From Agrypnia vestita (Eukaryota; Arthropoda; Insecta; Trichoptera; Phryganeidae): DNA of 64,000 nucleotides. Below the pieces are notes generated by a model. It was not told the DNA's origin. It saw nothing but the letters and a program-made list of their open reading frames with translations, and did not search any database. Positions 1-10,292 of this stretch are shown piece by piece. The position numbers were made by a program, and so were the translations under genes. The stretch covers positions 1 to 64,000 of the forward strand of contig JADDOH010011247.1 of the NCBI GenBank assembly GCA_016648135.1, written 5' to 3'. Within the stretch, counting starts at the first letter, position 1, and every line of letters begins with the position of its first letter.

Positions 1-6
1 CTTATA

Positions 7-53
7 AATCAACCGGCGGTTGATTTTTGAGCATGCCACTAGGTGGCATGCTC
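7..53. repeat. Two adjacent short perfect palindromes
   Basis: Positions 7-14 and 18-25 are perfect inverted arms of 8 bases around a GGC loop. Positions 29-39 and 43-53 are perfect arms of 11 bases (GAGCATGCCAC) around TAG. The word GCATGCCACT recurs nearby at about 31-40 and 92-101. This looks like the end of a repeat cut by the window edge. No function can be assigned. Confidence 0.6.
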
Positions 54-536
54 ATTTCTAGCAATGTGCGTACACACATGCCACTAATAAGCATGCCACT
101 GTCAAAGTCGATACTGCGCATGCTCACGTGCCACTAAAGAAGCATGTGTATCAGACGCCTTATTCACTCTAAGGGATGCTACAAAAAGCACGGGGCGAGA
201 TTACAAGGAGCCGTCTAATGTCGATGCACCGATAACGTATTCTGACATTTTTCAGAAGTAGGCCCGAATAAAGAGACGATGCTTGGCGATTTAAAGGTTA
301 AAGTACGCTTTAAATGCGTAATTTGCAAGGGCGTGCAGTGAGAACAAGAAGTGTGACTTTTTCATAAGCATATATTTTGAAGAGAAACCGAAATAATAGA
401 TATATCTCGTAATATTCCTAACACAATAATTATTTTTTCAATTGGTTGAGCAAATTAGTTGATTCGTTATTCCTAATTCATAATTCAATTTGAAAATTAT
501 AGTGAGATAGAGGTACATTGACAGGACTATTTTCTA

Positions 537-860
537 TTTTACACATAAATAATTTTGGTCTGAAATTGAATAATTAAGAATCATTAGAAATTAGTAAAGC
601 GTGTAAAAGTAAACAAAATATTATTAATAATCAATTAAATTTAACTACTAGTCCGATTCTAAAAAAATTTCCAATAATTTTGTGTAATCAATAACTTTAT
701 TATTATTTATTAAATATTTTTTTAAATAATTGTGAAAATCAAAAAAAAGAGACATCATTTATATTGATATTTTGACATATATAAAACGCCCCGACGATGG
801 AAAGGTTTTTCCGAAACATGTAGGTGTAATTAATCAAATATAAGTGGATTAAAAAAATTA
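537..860 (+). repeat. Hammerhead-bearing arm, copy 1
   Basis: This stretch of about 320 bases is found again in reverse orientation at 3796-4115, including the words ACACATAAATAATTTTGGTC and the block around TAGTCCGATTCT. It ends in a hammerhead-like motif at 786-828 followed by TAGGTGTAATTAAT. The arrangement resembles a pseudo-LTR of a Penelope-like element, but no reverse transcriptase lies between the two copies. Confidence 0.55.
786..828 (+). ncRNA. Hammerhead ribozyme-like motif, core mutated
   Basis: Core CCGACGA at 791-797 stands where CTGANGA is expected (U4 changed to C), then one extra T, a stem II GGAAA/TTTCC, GAA at 813-815, the palindrome ACATGT and A at the expected cleavage position. 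Stem I can pair CGCC with GGTG just outside. The U4 change should abolish activity. It is recognisable mainly from better copies at 9474-9521 and 41127-41169. Confidence 0.5.
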
Positions 861-1488
861 TTTTTTTAATTACCATTTTATTCAGATTTTAAAATTTCAT
901 AATATTCTGCCAGATAAATACCTATTTAATTTCAATTTCTTTTTCCCAATTATATGTTTAAATAAAAGTCATCATTTTTGTTCTCACTGCTCGCCCCTGG
1001 TGGTTTACAGTACAAAATAATACTTTCAAAGCGTACTTTCATAATTTAATTATTAAAGTATTGACTCTGAATGAAAAAGAGCATTTTCATGGTTGATTAA
1101 TTGATTACTTGATTATGGTTGGGGTCGCAGAGCAGACTTTTTAAATAAAATACTCAGAATCAGTTCGTTTTTATATTCCAGTTTAACGAAAATTAAAATT
1201 AATGAGTGCATTCGTAACTATATCGCATATATCATTGGTATCCAAATATGTAATTCTCTATGTAACAACGTCCCTCACTAACACTGATGGCACAAATAAT
1301 AATGAGGTATAAGAGGCAAAAATTCACTATTTCAAAATGCCCATCAACATTTCAAGACACTACGCTACTCTAGATAGCGTTGTTCTCACAGCCTTTACTG
1401 GCGACCGAAATACATAATAAAAGTACCTCATTTTTCACGTGTTATGTTGCAAAAAATATGTGATATACCGTCTAATAACGATGTACTC

Positions 1489-2360
1489 TGTACTCTGTAG
1501 TATCTTGGATACTATCTTGTATATGTATACAACGATCTTGGACTCTCCGTTGACCCGTGGTGTGCTTGTGGTCGGGTGGCCCAAACGGCGGAACATATCC
1601 TTTGGGAATGTACGATCATGAATGACGCGAGAGAGAATATGTTAGCAGGATTAACTGAGCTTGGAATGACCGTGACAGGACGTCCATCCAATGATGTCCT
1701 AGTGAGGAATGAAAGGAACTTCGGATGCTTCCGAGGGTTCATTCGGGTGTGGGTGTCCCGTTGGGAAATCCTGAGGGGATCTGTGCGATAAGTTTTCTTG
1801 TGTATTGGTGGTTTGACTCTGTCATTCCCCGGTGTTGTGTTAATGTGTGGGCTCCTGCATTGGACGAAGACCTGCCGGTCCTGTGCTTCCCTACCCGGAT
1901 ATCCAAATGTATTTTTTTTTTATATCGTCTCTTTCCCTGTTAAGGGGGTGTCTGTTTGACCTTACCCATCCACTGCCGCCACCGCGAAATTCGTCTACTA
2001 TGTATTATTTTCTTCTTTTGTTATTACCTTTTCTTTGTTCTTGTATTATTTTTGTATTATTTCGTATTATTTTGTATTATTATTTTTCTTATTTTGTTAT
2101 TTTACCTTTTCTTTGTTCTTGAATTTATTTATGTATTTTTTTTATGCAATAAAGACGTATCTAATGGTGTCGGTCTGTGAATGGTTTTGTTTTTGCGGCC
2201 GTGCCGCCTCGCACCGGTTTATACGACCCGTGCGGGGCAGCACGGTCTTGCATTGTAGCTAAAAAAATGTCAACCTGGAGACGAATGAGAAGGACCGATA
2301 TGGGAGCTTTTGCTCATAAAACGGTCCTGGGTAAGCGGTGGGTACCATGTACTCTGTAGT
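1489..2360 (+). mobile_element. 5'-truncated R1/Jockey-like non-LTR retrotransposon, copy 1
   Basis: The element body is about 1502-2347. It is flanked by a 13-base direct repeat, TGTACTCTGTAGT, at 1489-1501 and 2348-2360, which is the expected target-site duplication. It contains the C-terminal end of ORF2 and a 3' UTR with a polyadenylation-like AATAAAG at about 2148. The 3' end reads GGTAAGCGGTGGGTACCAT without a poly(A) tail. A second copy lies inverted at 15800-16376, and a diverged 3' end lies directly downstream at 2361-2653. Confidence 0.85.
1504..1791 (+). CDS. Non-LTR retrotransposon ORF2, C-terminal zinc-knuckle fragment
   Basis: An open frame of 95 codons runs from the 5' truncation point to a TAA at 1789-1791. 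It carries the cysteine-histidine motif CACGRVAQTAEHILWEC, i.e. C-x-C-x8-H-x4-C. This is the form of the C-terminal zinc knuckle that follows the reverse transcriptase and RNase H region in R1- and Jockey-group elements. The reverse transcriptase itself is missing, so this is a partial, non-functional gene. There is no true start codon because the 5' part was never copied. The R1 versus Jockey or Loa assignment is uncertain from this piece alone. Confidence 0.75.
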   Translation, partial: LGYYLVYVYNDLGLSVDPWCACGRVAQTAEHILWECTIMNDARENMLAGLTELGMTVTGRPSNDVLVRNERNFGCFRGFIRVWVSRWEILRGSVR

Positions 2361-2666
2361 CCCCCTCTTATCCCGTAAGAGAGCGCTCTCTTCCAGCCCC
2401 CTTAGCTGCCTCTGTTTGTTTTGCTCCTCACCCGTGAATTATATATCGTGTTTAAGTCTTAATATTTTCTGTTATCTGTGTTTTTAATAAAGAAGTGAAG
2501 GGGCAGCCGTTCGGCCCGTTTGTTTTTACAACACCAAGTCGCACGGTTGCTTTTAGCATTAAAAAAATGGCAACCAGGTGGCGAACGAGCAGGACCGATA
2601 AAGGATTTTTCGCTTCTAAAACTGTCCTGGGTAAGCGGTGGGTCTGCCCTCATTGTACTTTGTAGT
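2361..2666 (+). mobile_element. Diverged 3' end of a related retrotransposon inserted at the same target
   Basis: Only the 3' UTR is present (2361-2653). It shares with copy 1 the order AATAAAG, a CATTAAAAAAATGGCAACC-like block, GGACCGATA and GTCCTGGGTAAGCGGTGGGT. It is flanked by TGTACTCTGTAGT at 2348-2360 and TGTACTTTGTAGT at 2654-2666. The three near-identical target copies show that two truncated elements sit in tandem at one site. Confidence 0.75.
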
Positions 2667-2669
2667 ACA

Positions 2670-3205
2670 ATGAAAGGGTTTTTACAAAAAAGTAAAGTAA
2701 AATGTACATTTAATAAGTGTACATTAAATTAATGAAAAACTTCAAATAAAATGTCTATAGATTGTTACATACTGAATGCCTAAGAAATACAAACAAGAAA
2801 AAATAATAATATAAAGTAGAAAGCAAATATATTACATAGCAGTAGCACAAAACTAAAAGAGAAATAAAATTTAAATTAGAAAGCAGAAAATCATAATATA
2901 ATAAAAAAATTACGTAACAGTTAGTTATCTAACCTATTCAATAGCTGACATTCTGTGCAATTATTTAAGTTCAATATTAAATACATAATTAATCCTTCAT
3001 TACACAGTACAATATATTTGAATACTAAAAAGTTGGTAGCAAAACGTCAAGCTTGTAATGTTTGTAAATATAATGGCATTCCCTGACAACTATGCGGAAA
3101 ATAAAAATACAAATTTCATGATTGATTCTCACTGAATAATTAATTTTTGGAAATTTTATGTGCGAAAAAAAAGGAAAATAAATGAAAAAAATACTCAATT
3201 AGTGT
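2670..3205. other. Unassigned AT-rich stretch
   Basis: I see only AT-rich sequence with short homopolymer runs. There is no open frame of note, no terminal repeats and no resemblance to the other families in the window. Confidence 0.4.
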
Positions 3206-3209
3206 ATAT

Positions 3210-3415
3210 TATAGATATCTCACAGAGACGAAACTGTATTAATTATGGGAAAGTAGGTATAGAAGTCATTTGGGTGTACACAGGACTTATGACCTGTCTT
3301 TTTTATGGTTGGCTTAAGTGATCACTTTACACAATTGTAACATTCGCCATTTCCACCCATGATAGAATATACCATGCTTATTCATTTTTTGGAAGTTGTA
3401 TATATGTTCAAATTG
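3210..3415 (+). mobile_element. GTCTC-family MITE, copy 1
   Basis: The left end ATAGATATCTCACAGAGAC is the family terminus, which is itself a small hairpin (GTCTC/GAGAC). The interior has the diagnostic word GGCTTAAGTGATCACTTTACA. Other copies are at 27952-28110, 39069-39312, 39729-39964, 41346-41545 and 58640-58768. Copies at 39 kb show the terminus at both ends, so this is a terminal-inverted-repeat element with no coding capacity. Confidence 0.65.
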
Positions 3416-3795
3416 CGTGGAAAGCTTTCATATATGAGTTGTAAGCGCCTTTTCCATGCGGCCTGTACAAAGCCATAATTGATTAATAATGTCTCTGTGA
3501 CATAAATCCAGCACTGTTCTGAAAGATTTGAACAAACTCAAAATATTCTGAAAAAAATACTGTAAAAATATTTTTTTCAATATTACCACGAACCGTCTAA
3601 AATCGATGTACAATGTATTGCAAACGTATTTCTGCATTTTTGATAAGTAGACGATGAAAATGAGCAGTTTCATGTTTGATTGTCATGGTTTATTAATTTT
3701 GCCGGTACATTACAAAAAAGTGCGTGGGTAAATTTTAATAATTTTTTTCCGATTGTATTTTTAAAATATTGATTGTATTATTTGTATATATCTAC

Positions 3796-4115
3796 TTATA
3801 TTATTTGATTAATTACACCTACATGTTCCGGAAAAACCTTTCTGTCGTCAGGGTGTTTTGTATACATCAAAATATAAAAATGAATAATGTCTCTTGTTTT
3901 TCTAAATTATTTGAAAAATTATTTTGAAATATTATTGCTGAAGTTCTTGATTACTCGCAATTATTGAAAAAATTTAGAATCGGGCTATTAGTTAAATTTA
4001 ATTGATTATTAATAATATTTTGTTTACTATTATATGCTTTACAAATTTCTAATGATTCCAAATTATTCAATTTCAGACCAAAATTATTTATGTGTAAAGT
4101 AGAAAGAACTAAATT
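3796..4115 (-). repeat. Hammerhead-bearing arm, inverted copy 2
   Basis: This is the reverse-complement partner of 537-860. At its left end (3811-3858) is a hammerhead-like motif on the minus strand: CTGACGA (rc of 3845-3851), one extra base, a stem II, then GGA instead of GAA at rc 3827-3829, then ACATGT. The GAA change should kill catalysis. A third partial copy of the GAAACGTGTAGGTG end is at about 4180-4215. Confidence 0.55.
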
Positions 4116-4289
4116 TTTATTAAAACCGTGATCATTTTCTAATAAATATTTTGCAAATTCAAATTAACAACTTTTTTGCCGAAACGTGTAGGTGTAATTA
4201 ATTAAATAATATTAGTAGATACATACAAATAATACGATCAATTTTTAATTTTTTTTTGTAAGATTACCATGAACCGTCTTATATCAATA

Positions 4290-5085
4290 CGCTATCCTGT
4301 GCCCTGATAAGAGACAGGAATAATACTACAGAAGAGATCCAGAAACGCATAGTGAGCGCAAATCGCTATTTTTTCTGCCTCCAAAATCAGATAAAAATCC
4401 AGACTGCTATCCAGAACACTAAAATATTAGTAAACAAAACGTTCATCAGACCTGTGATTACATGCAAGGCTGAGACGTGGGTACAGATTGAGGCTCGGTT
4501 ATATCAAGTTAGATTAAAGTAAAAGTTCATTTAAAGCATAGATTTTTACGGAAATCGATTGTTTGATTGATGGAGAGCGAAAAAATCTATGCTTTAAACT
4601 AACTATTACTTTAATTCACCTTGATACAACTGAGTCTAAGAGGAATGAGCGAGCACTGAATGTTTTTGAAAGGAAAATTTTGAGTCGTATCTTTGGACTG
4701 GTTTTAGACAAAGCTCTTTGGCACAGGCGTTAAAACAATGAGCTCTTAGGTACTTACTTTAAGGAGGCTAAGCGTCAAAAAACTGATAAAACTGGGAAGA
4801 TTTCGGAGTTGTGGGATGTCTGGGTCATATGGAAAGAATGACTGAATAGCAAGAACCAAAGTTCCTGATCAATTCAAGAACGACAGGGCAAAGGAGCTTA
4901 AGAAGGACAAAATTAAGATGGAGCGAAAATTTTCGTAAAGATTCGGAAATGCAGAGAGCTGACACAGGACCCAGATGAGTGGAGAAAGATTCTTGTGGAG
5001 ATCTAGTGGGTCTTGAGGAGACCAAGACATACCGGGAGTGGTAGAGCCAAAAGTGATGACGATGATGACTGTGTACTGCAAACTG
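4290..5085 (+). pseudogene. LINE ORF2 C-terminal fragment (RTE/Jockey-like), interrupted
   Basis: Translation in shifting frames gives the hallmark order of a LINE ORF2 tail: a segment ANRYFFCLQNQIKIQTAIQN with RPVITCKAETW near 4355-4490, then ERALNVFERKILSRIFG near 4650-4700, then GHMERMTE near 4825, then a Trp-containing tail with LRWSENFRKD near 4910. Several stops and frameshifts are present. A 130-base hairpin MITE splits it at 4499-4629. The same family tail is seen on the minus strand at 43540-43805. It encodes no complete domain. Confidence 0.7.
4499..4629. mobile_element. Hairpin MITE inserted in the LINE fragment
   Basis: Arms of roughly 45 bases at 4501-4547 and 4580-4628 are imperfect inverted repeats (TATCAAGTTAGATTAAAGTA against its mirror TACTTTAATTCACCTTGATA). 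The LINE reading frame is recognisable on both sides, so the hairpin was inserted later. A clear target duplication could not be fixed by eye. Confidence 0.6.
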
Positions 5086-5509
5086 TCACGCGAAGCACCA
5101 CTAGTGGTTCGTAACGGATTTCTGAAGCTCTGAAGTATAGAAGTGAAGCCATTAGCAAAAAGGGAATGAAATTAGACTGAATGCGGAGGAAATGCAATCG
5201 TTAAGGCGTACGACAAATCGTCTATTCTCTATAAATATAACTTGTATACCTACTATAGACATTATGGTGATGAAATTGGATCAAAAAGATCGGAGATGGT
5301 TTTTAGAAAAAAAAAACATTTAAAAAAATTTACTAACTTTGGAGACAAGCAGCTTCGAGCCGACTTTAGTCAGTTAGTTAGCTTACTCGTTACATAAAAA
5401 CGAAAAAATCGCTTACTGCACCGTTGCAATGAATTTTTATAAATTTTGACCAAATTCAATATTTGATTGGGTTTGGAAAGAATAACAATGCAAAATAACG
5501 GATGGAATC

Positions 5510-5748
5510 ACTTCCCAATTATAAAAAATTCGTTATCTGTCTGTCCGTCCGTCTGTTCGTCCGTCCGTCCGTCCATTCGTCCGTCCATCTGTTTTCGTAA
5601 GTTAGTAAAATTTGTTTTAAAAAAAATTCTTTTTTTTTTCTAAATTTTTCTTCTAAAAAAAATAAGTATTATTTTTCTAAATTTTCTTTTTTGACCTTAG
5701 GAATCGATATGTAGAAGTACTGTCATTTTTGATGACGGGCACAGCTAG
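5510..5748 (+). mobile_element. Helitron-like family A, copy 1 (3' end CTAG)
   Basis: The 3' end has a short hairpin GTCAT/ATGAC at 5722-5736, then GGGCACAG and CTAG at 5745-5748 followed by T. A subterminal hairpin followed by CTRR and a T is the known signature of Helitron 3' ends. The interior holds a CCGT-rich microsatellite at about 5518-5587 and poly(T) tracts shared with other copies. It has no protein-coding capacity. Confidence 0.6.
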
Positions 5749-5749
5749 T

Positions 5750-6600
5750 TCAATACAATTATAATACACGCTTAATTCAGCGTAAGAGGATGGGGGTGGC
5801 CAAGGGAAGGGAATGATATAAACGTTTTACGCAGGATCTTAAAGAGTTATTGTAATGTATCTGGATGGACGTCCGTCCAACCGTATGAAAGAGATGGGAG
5901 GGAGAGAGAGAAAATGTTTAAAAAGGACGCCCTGTGCGGGTGCGTCATTGAAGGACAGCACGAAGGCACGCACTTGGAGAGCTAATTGGAACCGTTAATT
6001 GTACCTTGTTGCGATATTGTTGCATTTTGTATGAAATAATTAAACCTTGAAGAACATTCTTGACTACCACTGGGGATTCCAGAGTTTTCGATAAAAGAAT
6101 CCTTCTGAGACCGATGCCGACGGATATCATAGTTAAAAAGCAAGAGCTGGCGTGGAATGCACTCAATTTATTTAATTATGAACTGGTGTACTATCGGAAT
6201 CAGATAGGCAGACATAAAATACATTTACCTTAATATATTTGAGACATTAATTTATTTTTATGTTAGGTACTTCAATAAATACAAAATGTGGGACTAATAT
6301 ATTCGGCATTCTTAAGTTATTTAAAGGTAATTTATGTGAGTGAATACATGTACAATTATAATATATTGCGTATATTCTTTATAATTAAGATGGGATATAA
6401 ATATTTATTGCTAATTATGATTTTCCGCTTACTTTTCTGTTTCTGCAAAACAAAATGTTTTGTCGTAATTATCATATACACCAACAGCAAAAGTCTAAAT
6501 AACTGTTTCGATGGTTGAAGTTATTATTTGAAATAAAGGCACCTACTTATTACGTTAAATATAACTAACTCAACTTACCTACGTATTATAAACTAGCTTA
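5750..6600. other. Unassigned stretch
   Basis: There is no recognisable gene. A short frame at 5945-6166 on the minus strand and one at 6288-6518 on the plus strand look like chance openings without domain features. No terminal repeats were found. Confidence 0.35.
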
Positions 6601-6905
6601 CGTGTAGATTTTTAGTAACTTTTAGTCATATTTTATCAATTCGTGTTTTAACCTTAACATATAGATATGTATGTCATCGTAGATTTTTTTATAAAACTTT
6701 TTAAGTTCTACAACTTCGTAGAAAGTATTTAAATATCTCTTACCGTAAAGGCAGTATTCGTAAAAAACGCATTGCTCGACCATTTTTTCATCGACTTTAG
6801 TTTTAAAATACGTCACCACTAAAAGCCCCTTTATTTTATCGAGTTAATATATAAACTATATTATCTCCACTCTTAAATTCCATTCTAAATATTGGTGAAA
6901 GAATT
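6600..6905 (-). repeat. Repeat with small conserved reading frame, copy 1
   Basis: The minus-strand frame at 6622-6819 encodes about 65 residues, with YLNTFYEVVELKKFYKK. A diverged copy lies at 51852-52170 in the same orientation, with YLNNFYREVVELKNLYKK. Many differences between the copies fall so that the protein stays similar. I do not recognise the family; it may be a remnant of a transposon gene. Confidence 0.45.
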
Positions 6906-7110
6906 TTTGAACTCGGATGAGTAGTTTATGAGATGCACTCCTACATCGAAACGTACAAACTTACAAACTTTACATTTGCACTATACTTTTGCTATAGATT
7001 TGCAATACAAAAAAATATTAAATTATTATTTTTGCCGTCCAAAGTCGCGACGATCTGATTATCAGGCAAGATGGCGGGCTTTGGAAGCAAAGCGCAAAAA
7101 GAAGCTGTAG

Positions 7111-7114
7111 AAAG

Positions 7115-7179
<65 letters not shown>
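7111..7179. repeat. Long poly(A) tract
   Basis: An almost uninterrupted run of about 69 A residues follows a short frame. It could be the tail of a retroposed sequence on the plus strand. No clear body could be assigned upstream. Confidence 0.85.
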
Positions 7180-7182
<3 letters not shown>

Positions 7183-7257
7183 ATATTCCTCATCCAAAAT
7201 CGTGGCTTGTATAACCGTGCTATCGTGCTTGTGCCTTTCAGATGTTTTATATAAAGA

Positions 7258-7665
7258 CTTGCTGTAACCCGTCAAAAATGATGATACTTTTACGTACATA
7301 AGAATAAGCATTTACTTATGTATAACCGACGTCTATGAAATACTCGTAGTAAAAAGGACTTTTATTAAAATATTTAAAAAAAAATGTATTTCCCCTACCG
7401 GCGGTTAATGGTAGTATTTTAAACCCTGGCGATTGTGCTGCGCGGAATATGAAATGGTTCGCGTCTTTGATAAGTTCTATATGTATTTTTGACCGGTAAC
7501 GCAGGCTCGGTGATGGCAACATCGCTAAGTTACGTCCGGTTTGGGTTCACTGGCCCGGGGTTCAAGCTCCATCTCCGGCCGATTAATTTGTTTTTTTTTG
7601 ACGTGAATTCGAACGAAATTACGGAGGTTACACAAAGTTACGGACAGACAACGTAAGAAAGACAA
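7258..7665 (-). mobile_element. Helitron-like family A, copy 2
   Basis: The end at 7258-7280 reads CTTGCTGTAACCCGTCAAAAATGA, a decayed form of the CTAG plus CCGTCA/TGACGG hairpin terminus, on the minus strand. The body includes GGCCCGGGGTTCAAGC and CGAACGAAATTACGGA, shared with the copies at 24222-24474 and 54979-55660. No coding capacity. Confidence 0.6.
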
Positions 7666-7699
7666 CCTTCACGACATGCAAACTTAGACTCAAAACCAG

Positions 7700-8640
7700 T
7701 AAGTATTTTATTAATACGCGCTACTACTAACATCGCTATTTGCGTGCGTTGGACACGAACTAATTAATACTGCATTATTAACAATTATTCATGTCATTTT
7801 AATAACGATCCTTGTGTACCATTTAGTTAATTAAGGTGAAGTAATGGCGCCTTCGGTGAGTTGAAACACCAGCACCGGCCGGAAATAGTGCGGCCGGAGG
7901 GTGCCGCGGGTGCCGCCGGCGCGGCAAGCAGCCCTCTGTGTGCGCAACAATTACGGGAAAAATGGAACAATCAGTTATGCATTTAACCCGTTACTCAACC
8001 CTTGGGTTGTCACCCTACTTTCCATGCGGCGGGAAAACAAACCAACGATTTATGGCTCTCTTTCGCGTAACGAGACGGAAAATAACTTAATTTTTTCCGA
8101 TAATTTTGAGTATGTATGAACAAATTTTTCAAGACCATATAGATATAGGGGGACATATTTAATCATCGAGATATATTAAAGACAGAAGCGTGTAGTGATA
8201 ACAAGAAGCGTGACTTTCTAAGCATATATTTTGAAAAGAAACCGAATTAAGGGATGTATTGTGCTGACACTAATATTGATGCTGATATTCTTGCAGATAC
8301 CTTATCATCGTTCAAAAACTCACTCATACACAACATCCATTTTCTAAACGATGGCCTGAACCTATAGATCCATTAAATCAATTATTTATTAAATAATAAT
8401 TGCACTACATTCAAACACTACATATACAATACACATAAATGTACATGTAAAATATAATTAAATGCAAAAATACATGTACTAGAGCGTGCCGAAGGCACTT
8501 GTAATTGGGATAATGAGCATAGTCTTCACTTATAATGTTTTATTATCAGAGTATCATGTACCTATTATCCTGTTAGTGTCTCTAATAAATAAAAAAATAT
8601 CGTAATATTCCTTTTACAATCTTCTTCTTCTTCTTTCTTT
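7700..8640. other. Mixed stretch: GC-rich patch then AT-rich repeat remnants
   Basis: About 7845-7960 is distinctly GC-rich (GCACCGGCCGGAAATAGTGC and similar) and is unlike its surroundings. About 8183-8250 repeats part of 330-410 (CAAGAAGCGTGACTTTCTAA). The rest is AT-rich without recognisable features. Confidence 0.4.
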
Positions 8641-8648
8641 TAATAGAC

Positions 8649-8940
8649 CTATGTGGTCTGTTCTCCAGAGGATAGCGCCTCCTGTGAGGTGGTTTCCCAA
8701 CTTGTGTTCTCAGGTTCCCAGCGTGGTGAGGTGAGGTGGTTTCCCAGCTGTCCTTCCATCTTTTGGGAGGACTTCCGTGAGGCTACTATACAGTGCGATA
8801 TAAGGGAGCCTGGTGCTGTCCATTCTCTGGACATGACCAGACCAGTCCCTCCTTCGCTGTCTACTCCATCCTACAATGTCTTCAGCCTCACATATCTCTC
8901 TTATTCTGGTGTTCCTCATTCTATACCTCACCTATCATAA
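8649..8940 (-). pseudogene. LINE ORF2 C-terminal fragment
   Basis: The minus strand reads MRYRMRNTRIREICEAEDIV followed by RRRDWSGHVQRMDSTRLP and a GKPP-rich end. The order I-R-E...I...RRR-W-GHV-RM is the usual linker and end of RTE/Jockey-like ORF2 proteins downstream of the reverse transcriptase. Two frames are needed and no upstream domain is present. The 3' side at about 8620-8640 carries a CTTCTT simple repeat. Confidence 0.65.
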
Positions 8941-8984
8941 TAATCAACATTTTATTCAGGTTTCATTATTTATAATATTAAGAA

Positions 8985-9265
8985 TGATGAAAATGATCTC
9001 TTTTCATGTTCCCTGCAGACGTACCCGACAAAATGTGCTCTTCCATGTTCCGATAAATAGAGCATCCCATACACATAATACATTTTTAAATCGCGCATGG
9101 AAAGCTTTTAATAATAATTGTACCGATATTGACCTCTTCAACATTGGTCTTACCGAATTTAAAAAATGTACTAAATCGACTTTGACCAATCACTCACTAT
9201 ATCTAATCTTCTCTTCCTCCACCTTTACCCTAAATCCTACCTCCTCATCCTTTTTCACCCATTAA
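8985..9265 (+). pseudogene. LINE ORF2 tail (CR1/Jockey-like)
   Basis: An open plus-strand frame reads ISFHVPCRRTRQNVLFHVPI, then NRAWKAFNNN and DIDLFNIGLTEFKKCTK, ending at 9263-9265. The pattern R-T...N...L-F-H-V-P...N...D-x-D-L-F...F-K is the C-terminal signature of CR1/Jockey-group ORF2 proteins. A similar tail lies at 27740-27900. The upstream reverse transcriptase is missing. Confidence 0.65.
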
Positions 9266-9419
9266 TTAATTCATTTCTTAATTTACTTTTTTTTTCACAT
9301 TCAATCACTTACCATTATTCAGTCTTAAGTTTGTTTATTGCTTACCACTGTTCATTAATTAATTTAAAACAATTAACTTAATATTTTTTTCAATTGATTG
9401 AGCAACATTGTAGATTGAC

Positions 9420-9605
9420 ATTTAAAAAAATATATTGTTTATTTTATTTGTATATATCTACTTTTATATGAGTATAACACCTACGTGTTTCAGAAATACC
9501 TTTCCATCATCAGGGTATTATATGTATTTATTAAAAGTATTTCTGAAATGTGTAGGTGAAAAACTCATATAAAAGTAGATATACAAATAAAATAATCAAT
9601 ATTTT
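9420..9605. mobile_element. Head-to-head hammerhead element, family with TAGGTG stem I
   Basis: The arms TTATTTTATTTGTATATATC at the left and GATATACAAATAAAATAATC at the right are inverted. Inside are a complete minus-strand hammerhead motif (9474-9521) and a truncated plus-strand copy (about 9535-9567, GAAATGTGTAGGTG). The layout matches other palindromic hammerhead elements in the window. Confidence 0.65.
9474..9521 (-). ncRNA. Hammerhead ribozyme motif with intact core
   Basis: On the minus strand: stem I 5' strand AATACC, core CTGATGA (rc of 9507-9513), one extra T, stem II GGAAA/TTTCT around GGTA, GAA (rc 9489-9491), stem III ACACGT, cleavage position A, then GGTGTTAT. The outer strands ATAATACC and GGTGTTAT pair over eight positions with one wobble. 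All core residues of a type I hammerhead are present. The stem III of two base pairs is very short, as known for Penelope-like elements, where a dimer is thought to be active. Activity is inferred only. Confidence 0.7.
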
Positions 9606-9609
9606 TTAT

Positions 9610-10290
9610 TAACTTAATATATTATCTAACTTTGTTCTTAACATCTGTGAATCTTTTTAATTGGTCTATGAAATGAATACTATGCTTTTACATTATAATG
9701 TTCACAAAACTGTTAAGGTTCTTTAATAAATATATAAATAAAAAATGATGAGAAATAATATTAATTTGATTATTAACAGTTATACGCGAAATTCGTCGAA
9801 ATTGCAACTAGCGACGAAATTTATGCGCTCGTTTAATGAATTGACGGTGGCTACAGCGCGGGGTGGGCCGCCGTGCTGCCCCTACAGCGATAGCGTGAGA
9901 GGGGTAAAAGCGGAATAAACTTATTACCGGCCGCTAAAAATGCTACCATCCCAGTGACTATATAATACGGGTGACGGCGTCTCCTATGTTTATTTTTTAC
10001 TCACAACAGATGTTTTTTATAACCGGTCGGATGTCGGCCGTACGTAACGCGGAATGTACCCTGTCTGCCGCGCAATTTCGCGCACGATTGCTGTTTCTTA
10101 GACACTTTTTTGGGACGGTTATATTCATGTAAAAGTCAACAATAATCGCTAAAAAGTTTCAGTTTCGGTTTCTCAATATACAGACTTAAATAATTACTTG
10201 TACAATATTATGAAAATAAGTAAAGAAATTTACTGTCAGAATTGTACGTACATGTTAATCGAATAAAACCATGGAAGCAATAACACTAAA
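9610..10290. other. Unassigned; moderate-GC island at about 9780-10090
   Basis: The island is low in simple repeats and GC-richer than its flanks (for example GCGCGGGGTGGGCCGCCGTG). It has no long frame. It may be unique host non-coding DNA such as a regulatory element; this is only a guess from composition. Confidence 0.35.
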
Positions 10291-10292
10291 TA

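Larger units (their letters stand above)
329..997. mobile_element. Terminal-inverted-repeat element holding a hammerhead-like arm
   Basis: The left end at 329-347 (GGGCGTGCAGTGAGAACAA) is mirrored at 979-997. Outside it, AAAGTACGCTTT at about 299-310 is mirrored at about 1028-1039, so the inverted repeat extends outward with indels. Related sequence occurs at about 8183-8250 and about 46650-46760. There is no coding frame inside. The interior includes the 537-860 arm that is repeated in inverse at 3796-4115. Class is undetermined; a non-autonomous DNA element or a Penelope-derived unit are both possible. Confidence 0.45.

Noticed and set aside
7..53. Rho-independent terminator reading of the paired hairpins
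   Set aside because: The context is eukaryotic and no gene lies upstream in the window.
1956..2180. Hydrophobic plus-strand frames at about 1850-2260, mirrored near 15890-16345
   Set aside because: They lie in the T-rich 3' UTR of the R1/Jockey-like element in several overlapping frames, and have no family features.
7018..7311. Minus-strand frame with a long Phe run
   Set aside because: The Phe run is the translation of the poly(A) tract at 7111-7179.
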